The position numbers and the translations under genes are program-made. Of a DNA stretch of 64,000 bases, positions 8,802-17,870 are shown one piece after another (within the stretch, counting starts at the first letter, position 1; each line of letters begins with the position of its first letter). Origin of the DNA: Rhizobiales bacterium GAS188 (GTDB taxonomy: Bacteria > Pseudomonadota > Alphaproteobacteria > Rhizobiales > Beijerinckiaceae). The notes beneath the pieces were generated by a model that worked only from the letters and a program-made list of their open reading frames with translations, made no database searches and was not told the origin of the DNA. Location: the NCBI GenBank assembly GCA_900104855.1, contig FNSS01000001.1, positions 8,131,001 to 8,195,000 on the forward strand, written 5' to 3'.

Positions 8802-9857
8802 ATGCCTTCCGCAACACGTCTATCCATCACGCTCGCTGCCAGGCTTTTGACATCGGCTCTTGTGACATCGGCTCTTGTGACATCGGCTTTTGGGATCGCG
8901 CTCCTGGAGGCGAGCAACCCCGTCTTGGCCCAAGAGGCGCATCATTACAGTTTCGGCTATGACCAGCCCCATACCACCGGCTACGGCATTGCGGCCGATC
9001 TGTTCAACGCCAAGCTGAGCGAGATGAGCCACGGGACGATGGTCATCGATCAATTCCCCGGCTCGCAGCTCGGCCAGGAGCCGCAGATGCTCCAGAAGAT
9101 CCGCACCGGCGACATCGATTTCATGATCTCGTCGACCGCCAACGCCGCGACCGTCGCCCCGGAATCCGGTGTCCTGTCGATCCACTATATTTTTCGGTCC
9201 GAGGACCAGTTGATCAAGGCCATCGCCGATCCGCGACTCTTCGCGGCCGTCAAGGAGTTGTTCGACGATACCGTGAAGGACGGGCACGTGCTCACCCTGG
9301 CGACGCTGGGCCTGCGCGACATGTACGGCAAGAAGGAGATTCGCAAGGTCGAGGATCTGCAAGGGGAAAAGGTGCGCGTTCAGGCGACGCCGACTGAGGA
9401 CACCATCTTCCCCGCTTATGGCGCGCAGACCGTGCATATGCCGTTCGGCAGCGTCTACACCTCGCTGCAGACGGGCGTGGTGAACCTCGCCGAGAACGGC
9501 GTGAATGTCTACGATTCCAACAAACATTATGAAGTGGCGCCGGTGTTGTCGATGACCGGGCACGAGGCGAATAACAGCGTCATCTGGGTCAGCGACAAGG
9601 TCTGGAAGAGCTTGAGCGACGAGCAGAAGGGATGGGTGCAGGCGGCGGCCACGGAGGTTGGCCAGAAGGAGCCCGCCCAAGCCATCGCGCTCGACCATAA
9701 ATCGCTGGACAGGTTGCAAAAGCTCGGGGTCAAGGTGGTGACCGATGTCGACAAGACGAGCTTCATCAAGCTTGCCGAGCCGCTTCAGGACAAGCTCGCC
9801 GCGGGGTTGGGTCCGCATGCGGTCAAGATCCTGCAGATCACCCGATCCATCCAGTAA
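8802..9857 (+). CDS. dctP: TRAP transporter periplasmic binding protein DctP
   Basis: A 351-residue DctP-type binding protein that delivers organic acids, often carboxylates, to a TRAP permease. The start ATG 8802 has AGGGAGA 5 nt before it. The signal peptide is unusual: a 15-bp unit (gacatcggctcttgt) is repeated about three times, giving TSALVTSALVTSAFG. The conserved carboxylate-binding region is around GEKVRVQATPTEDTIFPAYG. It is the first gene of dctPQM. The ligand cannot be read from the sequence. Confidence 0.92.
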   Translation: MPSATRLSITLAARLLTSALVTSALVTSAFGIALLEASNPVLAQEAHHYSFGYDQPHTTGYGIAADLFNAKLSEMSHGTMVIDQFPGSQLGQEPQMLQKIRTGDIDFMISSTANAATVAPESGVLSIHYIFRSEDQLIKAIADPRLFAAVKELFDDTVKDGHVLTLATLGLRDMYGKKEIRKVEDLQGEKVRVQATPTEDTIFPAYGAQTVHMPFGSVYTSLQTGVVNLAENGVNVYDSNKHYEVAPVLSMTGHEANNSVIWVSDKVWKSLSDEQKGWVQAAATEVGQKEPAQAIALDHKSLDRLQKLGVKVVTDVDKTSFIKLAEPLQDKLAAGLGPHAVKILQITRSIQ

Positions 9858-9932
9858 CGACTGCCGGCGCGACGCCATGTCGGGCATGCTGGCCTTGCGT
9901 CGTCTGCATCCCAACGGCGGTCGCCCGGCCCG

Positions 9933-10475
9933 ATGAGCGACGACACCGATCTCGTACTGCGCACCGATCATCACCTGAAGTGGCGCGCGCTCGACGGGGT
10001 GGAGCGCACGCTGATGATCTTGTGCGGCGTGTGCCTCGCCGGCTTCACCTCCTCCACTTTCCTCGACGTCATCGCCCGCTTGCTGGGCCACCCCCTGCTC
10101 TGGCCGCAGGAGGTCACCTCGACCTTCTTCATCTACGGCGTCTTCGTCGGCGCTTCCGTCGCGACGCGGCGCAACGACCATCTCTATCTGTCGGCGATCA
10201 CCGAAGTGATGACCGGGAGGCTCAGGCAATTCTTTGAAGTGTTCAACCGGGTTGTCATATGCTGCGTCGGCATCGGTCTCGTCGTCTTCGGCTGGCAGAA
10301 CTTCATCACCGGCTTCGGCAGCTTCCGCATGCCCTCCATGTTGCCGATCGCCTATCTCTACGCGCCCATCCCGGTCTGCGGCGCGCTCGTCGCCTTGTTC
10401 AGCCTGGAGCAGATCGTCAACGGGATGCGCAGGGGCTTTGCTCCAAATAGCGACCCGGCAAGAGAAACCGCCTGA
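9933..10475 (+). CDS. dctQ: TRAP transporter small permease DctQ
   Basis: A 180-residue small membrane subunit with four predicted transmembrane helices (around residues 28-50, 62-82, 105-125 and 147-168). It carries the DctQ-type signature around LWPQEVTSTFFIYGVFVGASVATRRNDH. It begins 75 nt after dctP and its stop lies 2 nt before dctM, so the two permease subunits are surely co-expressed. It pairs with DctM to form the sodium-driven transporter. Confidence 0.92.
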   Translation: MSDDTDLVLRTDHHLKWRALDGVERTLMILCGVCLAGFTSSTFLDVIARLLGHPLLWPQEVTSTFFIYGVFVGASVATRRNDHLYLSAITEVMTGRLRQFFEVFNRVVICCVGIGLVVFGWQNFITGFGSFRMPSMLPIAYLYAPIPVCGALVALFSLEQIVNGMRRGFAPNSDPARETA

Positions 10476-10477
10476 CC

Positions 10478-11815
10478 ATGTCGAGCGGCATGATCCTCGC
10501 CGTCATGACCGTCCTCTTCCTGACGCTCGGCTATCTCGGCGTGCCGGTCGCCTATGCGCTGACCGCGGGCGTGATGGTCGGCTCGCTGTTCACGCCGATC
10601 ACGCTGCAATCCATCGTCGGACAGATGTTCAACGGCATCGATTCCGAAGCCCTGATGGCGATCCCCTTCTTCCTCCTGGTCGGCGAGCTGATGACCTCGG
10701 CCAATGTGGTCATCCGCATCGCCGAATTGTCGCAGGCGCTGGTCGGCCATATCCGCGGCGGGCTGGCGCAGGTCACGACGGTGTTCAGCATGTTCTTCTC
10801 AGGCATGTCCGGCTCCTCATCGGCCGATGTCGCCGTGCTCAGCCGGACGATGGCCGTGCCGATGGCGCGGGAGGGCTACGAGCCGGCCTTCGTCGCGGCC
10901 CTCATCGCTGCCGCCTCCACCATCGCCAACCTGGTGCCGCCGAGCATCATGGCCGTGGTCTACGGCGCCATCGGCAACGTCTCCATCGCCGGGCTGTTTC
11001 TCGCCGGCATCCTGCCGGGGCTGATGGTCGGGATCGGCCTCATGCTGTTTTGCTATTTCTTCGGCCCTGTCGGCTTCCGCCGCCCGCGCTCGAGCTTCTC
11101 GAACCTCGTCGGCGCCACGCGATCGGCGGCGCTGCCGCTGCTGATACCCGTCATCCTGCTCGGCGGCATCGTCACGGGCTGGTTCACGCCGACCGAGGCC
11201 GGCGTCGTCGCCATCGGCTATATCCTCCTCGTCGTCATCCCCTTCCTCAACCCCAGTCATTTGCGCCAGGTGCCGCGCGACTTCGTGCATGCCGGATTGA
11301 TATTCTCCCTGCCGCTGTTCACGATCGCCGCGGCATCGGCATTCGGCTGGATGCTGGCCTATCTGCGCGGCCCGATCGTCGTTTCCGGCTGGATCGGAGG
11401 AATCGCAGGCACGAACCCGCAGGCCATCATGTTCCTGCTGGTGCTCGTCTTCACCATCGTCGGCGACTTCATCGAGCCCATTCCGGCGATCATCATCTTC
11501 ATGCCGGTGGTCAATCAGCTGACGGATCAGGCCTCGATCAACGGCGTCCATATGGGCATCGTGCTCATCGTAACGCTGGCCTTCGGGTTGATCACGCCAC
11601 CCTACGGGCTGTCGCTGCTGATGGCCTCGAAATTCGTCGGCGTGCGCTTCTCGGGGGCGCTGCGCGCCTCGTTGCCGATCTATGTGATCTTCTTCGTCAC
11701 GATCGCCTTCACCATCTTCTTCCCGGACGCGGTGCTGTGGCTGCCCAAGACGATATTTCCGGAATCGGTCGGCTGCTTCAAGGCGCCCGGCGGCACCGGC
11801 TATATCTGTCCATAG
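10478..11815 (+). CDS. dctM: TRAP transporter large permease DctM
   Basis: A 445-residue polytopic protein of the DctM family with about twelve membrane segments. Typical stretches include NGIDSEALMAIPFFLLVGELM near residue 50 and SGMSGSSSADVAVLSRTMAVPM near 110, and the C-terminal half has the internally repeated FGLITPPYGLSLL motif. It is the last gene of dctPQM. Beyond its stop lies the short repeat tract at 11820-11915 and then the convergent MocR gene. Confidence 0.93.
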   Translation: MSSGMILAVMTVLFLTLGYLGVPVAYALTAGVMVGSLFTPITLQSIVGQMFNGIDSEALMAIPFFLLVGELMTSANVVIRIAELSQALVGHIRGGLAQVTTVFSMFFSGMSGSSSADVAVLSRTMAVPMAREGYEPAFVAALIAAASTIANLVPPSIMAVVYGAIGNVSIAGLFLAGILPGLMVGIGLMLFCYFFGPVGFRRPRSSFSNLVGATRSAALPLLIPVILLGGIVTGWFTPTEAGVVAIGYILLVVIPFLNPSHLRQVPRDFVHAGLIFSLPLFTIAAASAFGWMLAYLRGPIVVSGWIGGIAGTNPQAIMFLLVLVFTIVGDFIEPIPAIIIFMPVVNQLTDQASINGVHMGIVLIVTLAFGLITPPYGLSLLMASKFVGVRFSGALRASLPIYVIFFVTIAFTIFFPDAVLWLPKTIFPESVGCFKAPGGTGYICP

Positions 11816-11819
11816 TGAG

Positions 11820-11915
11820 GGCGAATGGCGAATAGCGAATGGCGAGTAGTGAATAGCTAAAGGTCGGCGGGGTTGTTTATGACTACTCGCTACTCGCTAC
11901 TCGCTACTCGCTTCA
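11820..11915. repeat. short GCGAATAG / CTACTCG repeat tract
   Basis: The left part has five units of 7-8 bp of the form GCGAATG/GCGAATA/GCGAGTAG. The right part has four units of CTACTCG, which are their complement. The two halves can pair into a long imperfect hairpin between the convergent dctM and MocR genes, so it may end both transcripts. Only a weak T-rich patch (ttgttta) lies between the arms. Confidence 0.7.
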
Positions 11916-11928
11916 ACGCGTAGCAAGT

Positions 11929-13383
11929 TCATTTCAAGCTCGGCAAGGCACGGCGCTCCAAAGCCAGGCTTGCCATTTCGCCGAGCGTCTCAACGCCCTT
12001 CGCGATCCGGGCATCCCAGCCATAGCCGCAACTGATTCGCAGGCAATTGGCGTAGCGGCGACTTGCGGAAAAGACATCCCCTGGAGCAAAGCAGATTCCT
12101 CGTTCCAATGCCTGTTGGAAGAGCTCGCGGCATTCGAGAGGCTTTGGCAGCTCCAGCCACAGCACGAACCCGCCTTCCGGCCTCGTCACTCGCGTGCCTT
12201 TCGGAAAGGCCTTGTCGATCGCCCGGATCGTCCGCTCGATCGTGTCTGCGAAGCTGCGCCTGATGCGGCGCAAATGACTGTCATAGCCGCCCGAGGACAG
12301 AAACTCGGCGAGCGCCGCCTGCGGCAAGGCCGGGCCACAGAGGGTGAAAGCGAACTTGCTCTCCAGGACGCTTTGCATATGGCGCCCGGTGACGATCCAG
12401 CCGATGCGGTATCCGGGAGCGACCGTCTTGGAAAAGGAGCTGCAATAGATGATGTCGGCTTGCGGGCGCAGCGCCGAGAACGGCTTCGGGCGCTCCTTGC
12501 CGAAATAGATGTCGCCATAGATGTCGTCCTCGATCAGCGGCACTTCATGCTTTGCCAGGAGATCGAGCACCGCGAGCTTCTTCTCCTCGGGCATGGTGCA
12601 GCCCAGCGGGTTGCCGAAGCTCGACGAGAACAGGCAGGCCTTGATGGATTTGCCCCGGAGAGCTTTCTCCAAGGCGGCGAGGTCGACGCCGCTCCTCGCA
12701 TCCGTCGGCAGCTCGAACACCTTGAGGTCGAGGGCCTCGATCACCTGGAAGAAGCCGAAATAGGTCGGGGACTCGATCGCAATCGTATCGCCCGGCCGTG
12801 AGACGGCTTTCAAGGCGAGCGTCACGGCCTCGGTGCAGCCGCAGGTGATGGCGATATCCTCGGGGGAGAGAGCCTGTCCCCAGCGCAAGGTTCGCCGCGC
12901 GATCTCCTGGCGCAGCCGCTGATCTCCCTTGGGCACTGTGTAGATGTTGTAGTCGATGCCCTTCAGACGCGCGATTCGCGCCAGGGAGCGGTCGAGCTTG
13001 CCCGCCGCCAGCAGCTCGGCGCTGGGGATGGCGCAGCCCAGAGGAACGAGGCGCGGATCTGAGGCGTGTTCCAGCAGCCTCAGCAGGACGCCCGACATGT
13101 TGACGCTGGTCGCTCTTCCAGGCGGCTTGGAAATCGTCGGTGCCTTCAGGGAAATCGCGCCTCCCCTGGCAACATAGAAACCCGATTGCGGTCTCGCTTC
13201 GAGGATGCCCCGATCCTCGAGCAGGCGGTAAGCCTGGAGCGCGGTCGAGAAGCTCGCCTGCCTTTGCGTGCTGATCTCGCGAAGCGACGGCACGCGCGAT
13301 CCGGGCCGTAACGCGCCGTTGTTCACGAGCGAGGTGATGAAGCTCGCGAGCTCTTCATATCGATAAGGAGGATGGGTTGGCAC
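11929..13383 (-). CDS. MocR/GntR-type regulator with aminotransferase domain
   Basis: A 484-residue MocR-family protein. Residues 1-75 form a GntR winged helix (GSRVPSLREISTQRQASFSTALQAYRLLEDRG). The rest is a fold-type-I aminotransferase domain with the PLP lysine in SSFSKTVAPGYRIGW and the Asp in IEDDIYGD. Such proteins sense PLP or an amino compound and usually control a neighbouring gene. The divergent aminotransferase at 13531 is the natural target. Direct repeats suited to this family lie between the two genes (13433-13475), which fits autoregulation and control of the neighbour. Confidence 0.92.
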   Translation of the reverse strand: MPTHPPYRYEELASFITSLVNNGALRPGSRVPSLREISTQRQASFSTALQAYRLLEDRGILEARPQSGFYVARGGAISLKAPTISKPPGRATSVNMSGVLLRLLEHASDPRLVPLGCAIPSAELLAAGKLDRSLARIARLKGIDYNIYTVPKGDQRLRQEIARRTLRWGQALSPEDIAITCGCTEAVTLALKAVSRPGDTIAIESPTYFGFFQVIEALDLKVFELPTDARSGVDLAALEKALRGKSIKACLFSSSFGNPLGCTMPEEKKLAVLDLLAKHEVPLIEDDIYGDIYFGKERPKPFSALRPQADIIYCSSFSKTVAPGYRIGWIVTGRHMQSVLESKFAFTLCGPALPQAALAEFLSSGGYDSHLRRIRRSFADTIERTIRAIDKAFPKGTRVTRPEGGFVLWLELPKPLECRELFQQALERGICFAPGDVFSASRRYANCLRISCGYGWDARIAKGVETLGEMASLALERRALPSLK

Positions 13384-13432
13384 GGGGATCGTCCCTTAAC
13401 GGTCGGAGCCAAGTCAGACGTCGAAGCGTCAC

Positions 13433-13475
13433 TAACTGATATGGGCGCAATTCACATTATCTGTAACTGTTATGG
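13433..13475. promoter_or_regulatory. direct-repeat operator candidate for MocR
   Basis: TAACTGATATGG (13433-13444) and TAACTGTTATGG (13464-13475) differ at one base in twelve and are 31 bp apart, three turns of the helix, so both face the same side. MocR regulators such as GabR and PdxR are known to bind direct repeats. The site lies between the divergent MocR gene and the aminotransferase gene. Confidence 0.6.
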
Positions 13476-13530
13476 CACGTCGAGACCCGCTAGATCCGTG
13501 CTGTCGATCGGATTTCGAGGGAGTGACGAC

Positions 13531-14685
13531 ATGGCGAGATTTCCCAAGAACGACATCATGTCCCTGGTGGAGGCGAGCCCTCGCTACGAGCTGGCCGAGA
13601 GCTACGGGCCGAATTTGCGGCTCGGGGATCTGTTGGGTGCCCGCGATCTCTTGGATGCTTCGGGACAGGAGGGCCTCGGCGAGATGGCGCTCGGCTATGG
13701 GACGGCCGAGGGCGACTTGCGGCTCCGCCAAATCATCGCCGACGCTCACGGAGCAGGCCCCGACGACGTGGTCGTCACGATCGGCGGCACCCACGCCCTG
13801 TTCCTGATCGCCTTCATTCTCTGCGACAAGGGGGACGAGGCGGTAGCGGCCTCGCCTCTGTTTCCTCCGGCGAGGAGCGCATTGGAGGCCGTTGGCGCGA
13901 GCCTGCGCACCCTGAAGCTGTCCTTCGATCGCGGCTACCGGCTCGACATCGCCGACATCAGCGGGTCGCTGTCGGAGAGAACGAGGCTGGTGAGCCTCGC
14001 TTCGCCGCAAAATCCCTCAGGGGTTGCGTTGCCCCGGGAGACGATCAGCGACCTGCTCGATGTGATGGAGAAGAAATCTCCGCAAGCCTATCTGCTCCTG
14101 GACGAAACCTATCGCGAAGCTACCTATGGCGATGACCCGATCGCAGCGAGCGCGGTCACCCTTTCCACCAACGTCATTTCGGTGGCGTCGCTATCCAAAT
14201 GTCATGGCGCGCCCGGATTACGGCTCGGATGGGCGATCACCCGTGATCCTGCGCTGCGCGAGCAACTGGTGCTCGGCAAGTTCAACACGGTGATATCCTG
14301 CTCCCCCGTCGACGAAGCCCTGGCGCTGAAAGTGCTGCAAGAGCGCGAGCCCATCATCGCGGAGCGGCGCGAGCTTTTCGCCGCAGGCCTCGCAAGAACC
14401 GCAAGATGGGTCGAGGAGAATGCGCCTTTCGTCGATTGGGTCCGGCCCGATGCCGGGGCCATCTGCTGCCTGCGCCTCAAGCCCGCGATCTTCGACGATC
14501 TCTCCGTCACCCGTTTCTATGGTGAGCTCGCCAAGGAAGGCATCAGGGTCGCGAACGGCATCTGGTTCGGCGAGGAGCCCCGCGTCTTCCGATTGGGTTT
14601 CGGCCTGCTCTCGATGGCTGACCTCGAGGGTGCCCTGAGGGGGCTCTCGGCCGCTATCGGACGAACCGCGCGCCGGGCAGCCTAG
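13531..14685 (+). CDS. class I/II pyridoxal-phosphate aminotransferase
   Basis: A 384-residue fold-type-I aminotransferase. The PLP lysine is in SLSKCHGAPGLRLGW, the Asp-Tyr pair in LLLDETYRE and the Asn in SPQNPSGVALP, so it should be active. The open frame reaches back to 13372, but ATG 13531 has GAGGGAGTG upstream and leaves room for the operator at 13433-13475. It is divergent from a MocR gene and convergent with eutC. The amino donor is unknown; a role with amino alcohol or aldehyde products of the nearby ethanolamine genes is possible. Confidence 0.88.
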   Translation: MARFPKNDIMSLVEASPRYELAESYGPNLRLGDLLGARDLLDASGQEGLGEMALGYGTAEGDLRLRQIIADAHGAGPDDVVVTIGGTHALFLIAFILCDKGDEAVAASPLFPPARSALEAVGASLRTLKLSFDRGYRLDIADISGSLSERTRLVSLASPQNPSGVALPRETISDLLDVMEKKSPQAYLLLDETYREATYGDDPIAASAVTLSTNVISVASLSKCHGAPGLRLGWAITRDPALREQLVLGKFNTVISCSPVDEALALKVLQEREPIIAERRELFAAGLARTARWVEENAPFVDWVRPDAGAICCLRLKPAIFDDLSVTRFYGELAKEGIRVANGIWFGEEPRVFRLGFGLLSMADLEGALRGLSAAIGRTARRAA

Positions 14686-14740
14686 GCCGGCTGAGGCTAG
14701 TCGGCGTCGAGATTTGCGGCTGCAGAAGAGTGGGCATGCA

Positions 14741-15538
14741 CTATCGAATATGCGCCCCGATCGGAGCTGGGGACGCGGCGGAGCGCAGATCATTCAGTCG
14801 GACGCCTGTCGCCGCGTGCACAAATGCCGCGTCGATCACATCGGCAATCTGCGCTGCCGCCTCTTCAGGCAAGAGTCCGGCGGGCCGGATGCTGGATATG
14901 CAGTTCCTGCTCGAATCCATGCTGCCGATCCGCGGCCGCCAGGTGATGTAGGCGCCGAGCGAATCGGCGGAGGAGAGGCCGGGACGCTCGCCGATCAGAA
15001 CCACCACCAGCCTGGCGCCCAGTAATTCGCCGATCTCGTCGCCGACCGCGACGCGCCCCTGCTCGACGAGAACGAGCGGACCGATCGTGCGGCCCCGAGC
15101 CCGCAGCAGTGGTCGGAGATGATCGAGAACGGGGAGAAGATTGCTGCAGATGGCCGAGGCGGAAAGACCGTCGGCGGCGACGATCACGACATCGCTCCCC
15201 TGCGCCTTGCTCTCAAGGTCGAAGCGACCTGCGCGCGACAGGCTTCGTCCGAGATCCGGGCGCCGCAGATATTGCGCGCGGTCGGTCGCAGCGCTGCGGA
15301 CATGAACGACGCTCCAGCCCAGCGAGCGCGGAGATTGCGCAATAGCGTTGAAATCGAGCGCGGCGTGGACGGCATCGCGCGCTCGCGCATGGTCCATCAT
15401 GAAACGCAGGCTCGCAGCCGTCGGCTGCCCCGTCCCGGTCCGTCCAAGCGCGATCCGGGCCGGCGTGAAGCGCCGCAAGCCCAGCACCCCGCCGGCGACC
15501 GTCTTTTCGTCGCTTCCGCGCGGGGGGTCGCCCGGCAT
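14741..15538 (-). CDS. eutC: ethanolamine ammonia-lyase small subunit
   Basis: A 265-residue EutC, the small subunit of the adenosylcobalamin-dependent enzyme that turns ethanolamine into acetaldehyde and ammonia. Family stretches are HVRSAATDRAQYLRRPDLGR, SDVVIVAADGLSASAICSN and LIGERPGLSSADSLGAYITW. The start ATG 15538 overlaps the eutB stop (TGATG), which shows translational coupling and decides the start over the longer frame to 15649. It is the last gene of the minus-strand unit that begins with the ABC importer. No microcompartment genes, EutA or aldehyde dehydrogenase are nearby. Confidence 0.93.
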   Translation of the reverse strand: MPGDPPRGSDEKTVAGGVLGLRRFTPARIALGRTGTGQPTAASLRFMMDHARARDAVHAALDFNAIAQSPRSLGWSVVHVRSAATDRAQYLRRPDLGRSLSRAGRFDLESKAQGSDVVIVAADGLSASAICSNLLPVLDHLRPLLRARGRTIGPLVLVEQGRVAVGDEIGELLGARLVVVLIGERPGLSSADSLGAYITWRPRIGSMDSSRNCISSIRPAGLLPEEAAAQIADVIDAAFVHAATGVRLNDLRSAASPAPIGAHIR

Positions 15539-16938
15539 CAGCGCAGCTCCATCAACTCGATCAGCCTCGTGGCCGGGGCGATCGCGCCGAGGGGCGGCCT
15601 TTCGACAAGACTTCCGTCCGCGTCGACGAGACCCTGCCGCTGCAGCCAATCCTCGAATTCCGGCGCGGATCGGCGGCCGAGCACCTGGCGGACATAGAGG
15701 ATGTCGTGGAATGCCAGGCTCTGATAGTTCAGCATGACGTCATCGGCGCCCGGAACCGCGATGACGAAGGTGACGCCGGCGATGCTGAGCAAGGTCAGCA
15801 GCGTGTCCATATCGTCCTGGTCGGCTTCGGCATGGTTGGTGTAGCAAACATCGCATCCCATCGGCAGGCCGAGCAGCTTGCCGCAGAAATGGTCTTCGAG
15901 ACCGGCGCGGATGATCTCCTTGCCGCTATAGAGATATTCCGGACCGATGAAGCCGACGACCGTATTGACGAGCAGCGGCTTGAATCGTCGTGCGATGGCG
16001 TAGGCTCGCGCTTCCATCGTCTGCTGGTCGACGCCGAAATGCGCGTTGGCGGACAACGCGCTGCCCTGACCGGTCTCGAAATACATGACGTCGCGGCCGA
16101 CCGTGCCGCGCTTCAGGGAGAGCGCCGCGTCTTGCGCTTCGGCAAGCATCGACAGGTTGATTCCGAACCCCTGATTGGCCTTTTCCGAACCGGCGATCGA
16201 TTGAAAGACGAGATCGACAGGAGCGCCGCGACCGATGGCCTCGATGGCAGTCGTGACATGAGCGAGACAACAGGTCTGCGTCGGGATGTCGAGGCGCTCC
16301 CTGATCTCGTCGAGCAAGCAGACGACCCGCATATAGTCCTGCACGCGGTCGGTGGCCGGATTGACGCCGATCACCGCATCGCCGGCGCCGAATAGCAACC
16401 CGTCGAGCACGGCAGCGGCGATGCCACGAGAATCATCGGTCGGATGGTTCGGTTGCAGCCGCGTCGAAATCCGCCCGGCAAGCCCGATCGTGTTGCGGAG
16501 AGCGGTCACGATGCTGCATTTGGCGGCAACGACGACGAGATCCTGCAGCCGCATGATCTTCGACACGGCAGCGACCATCTCCGGGGTCAGGCCAGGGGAC
16601 AACGCCGCCAGGCGGCTCGCCGTCGTCTGCGTGTCGAGCAGCCACTCGCGGAACTCGCCCACGGTGAGATGGGAGATCGTCGCGAAGGCAGACGGATCAT
16701 GGTTGTCCAAGATCAGGCGAGAGACCTCGTCTTCCTCATAGGGCACGAGATCAACGTTCACGAAGGCCTTGAGCGGAAGGTCAGCCAGCGCCATCTGGGC
16801 CGCGACACGCTCGATGGCGCTCTGCGCCGCGATGCGAGCGAGCACATCTCCCGAGCGCGCAGGTGACGCCTTGGCCAGCAGGGTCTTCAGATCGGGAAAG
16901 GCCCAGCGCGTGCCGTCGATGGTGGTGTGATAAGACAT
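15538..16938 (-). CDS. eutB: ethanolamine ammonia-lyase large subunit
   Basis: A 466-residue EutB, a TIM barrel that holds the active site and cobalamin contact of ethanolamine ammonia-lyase. Diagnostic stretches are LLFGAGDAVIGVNPATD, the catalytic region FETGQGSALSANAHFGVDQQ and the C-terminal NHAEADQDDMDTLLTLLS. The length matches the family. It starts 95 nt after the last transporter gene, with a stable stem between them (16992-17018), and is coupled to eutC. The gene order suggests that the upstream importer brings in ethanolamine or a similar amino alcohol. Confidence 0.95.
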   Translation of the reverse strand: MSYHTTIDGTRWAFPDLKTLLAKASPARSGDVLARIAAQSAIERVAAQMALADLPLKAFVNVDLVPYEEDEVSRLILDNHDPSAFATISHLTVGEFREWLLDTQTTASRLAALSPGLTPEMVAAVSKIMRLQDLVVVAAKCSIVTALRNTIGLAGRISTRLQPNHPTDDSRGIAAAVLDGLLFGAGDAVIGVNPATDRVQDYMRVVCLLDEIRERLDIPTQTCCLAHVTTAIEAIGRGAPVDLVFQSIAGSEKANQGFGINLSMLAEAQDAALSLKRGTVGRDVMYFETGQGSALSANAHFGVDQQTMEARAYAIARRFKPLLVNTVVGFIGPEYLYSGKEIIRAGLEDHFCGKLLGLPMGCDVCYTNHAEADQDDMDTLLTLLSIAGVTFVIAVPGADDVMLNYQSLAFHDILYVRQVLGRRSAPEFEDWLQRQGLVDADGSLVERPPLGAIAPATRLIELMELR

Positions 16939-16991
16939 GCAACGATGCTCGCGCAGCCGGTGTCGCGCGACCCCGGCACCCTTGTGTTCAC

Positions 16992-17018
16992 GTCTTCTTT
17001 CAAGCCGTCTTGGAAGAC
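16992..17018. promoter_or_regulatory. intercistronic hairpin before eutB
   Basis: The stem GTCTTC-ttt-CAAG / CTTG-GAAGAC closes on the loop ccgt between the last permease gene and eutB. No U-tract follows on the minus strand, so it is more likely a processing or stabilising stem than a terminator. It could set the ratio of enzyme to transporter. Confidence 0.45.
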
Positions 17019-17033
17019 AATTTGCGTGCCAGA

Positions 17034-17864
17034 CTATCCCGACAGAGCAGCGGCGTTTCGCCGTGATCGACGCGCCAGCAGATTGGCGACGATCAGCAAC
17101 AGGATCGACAGCAGCATCATCAATGTGGCCGCCGCCGTGATCGCGGGGCTCAATTGCTCGCGCAAACCGGTGAACATTTCGAGCGGCAAGGTACGTTGCG
17201 TGGTGCCGGCAAGAAATTGCGCCACGACAACCTCATCGAATGAGGTGACGAAGGCGAAGGCGGCGCCTGACAGGACCCCCGGCAAGATCAGCGGTAGCAT
17301 CACCCGGAAAAACCCCGTCAAGGGCTTCGCGCCGAGGATGGCGGTCGCCCGCATCAGGTTGCGGTCGAAACCCGTGAGGCTGGCGCCGACCGTGACCACC
17401 ACGAAAGGGCTAGCCAACACGGTGTGGGCAAGGATGATGCCGGCATAGGTGCTGGCGAGCCCGATGCGGGCATAGAAGAGATAGGTGCCGACCGCCGTCA
17501 CGACGACCGGCACGATCAGCGGCGAAATCAACAGAGGCATCACGAACCGCCGAGCGGGAAATTTCGGATCCGATAAGCCGATCGCGGTCAGGGTTCCGAG
17601 GACGGTCGCCAATATCGTCGTGCCGAAGCCGATGAAGAGGCTGTTTTCGATGGCGCGACGCCAGCGTTCGGTCCCGAGCACAGTCTCGTACCAGCGTGTC
17701 GAGAGCCCGGCGAGCGGGAAGGTGAAGAACGAACCGCTATTGAAGGACAAAGGCACCGGCACGAAGATCGGCACGACGAGGAAGACCAGCACCAGGACGC
17801 ACCAGAACCAAAGCGCAGCGACACGGATCCGCTCGCCGACAGTGGGGTATGGGGACAGCATCAT
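17034..17864 (-). CDS. ABC transporter permease (PotC type)
   Basis: A 276-residue inner-membrane permease with six predicted helices and the EAA loop around RATAILGAKPLTGFFRVMLP (about residues 168-187). It is the second permease of a polyamine-type importer, starting 6 nt after the stop of the first. The neighbours (ATPase, binding protein, PotB-like permease, then eutB and eutC) form one minus-strand unit. Confidence 0.9.
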   Translation of the reverse strand: MMLSPYPTVGERIRVAALWFWCVLVLVFLVVPIFVPVPLSFNSGSFFTFPLAGLSTRWYETVLGTERWRRAIENSLFIGFGTTILATVLGTLTAIGLSDPKFPARRFVMPLLISPLIVPVVVTAVGTYLFYARIGLASTYAGIILAHTVLASPFVVVTVGASLTGFDRNLMRATAILGAKPLTGFFRVMLPLILPGVLSGAAFAFVTSFDEVVVAQFLAGTTQRTLPLEMFTGLREQLSPAITAAATLMMLLSILLLIVANLLARRSRRNAAALSG

Positions 17865-17870
17865 GGTGTT

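Noticed and set aside
10234-11835. A 533-codon frame in the TRAP permease region
   Set aside because: A shifted frame of dctQ and dctM, which have complete family features and proper coupling.
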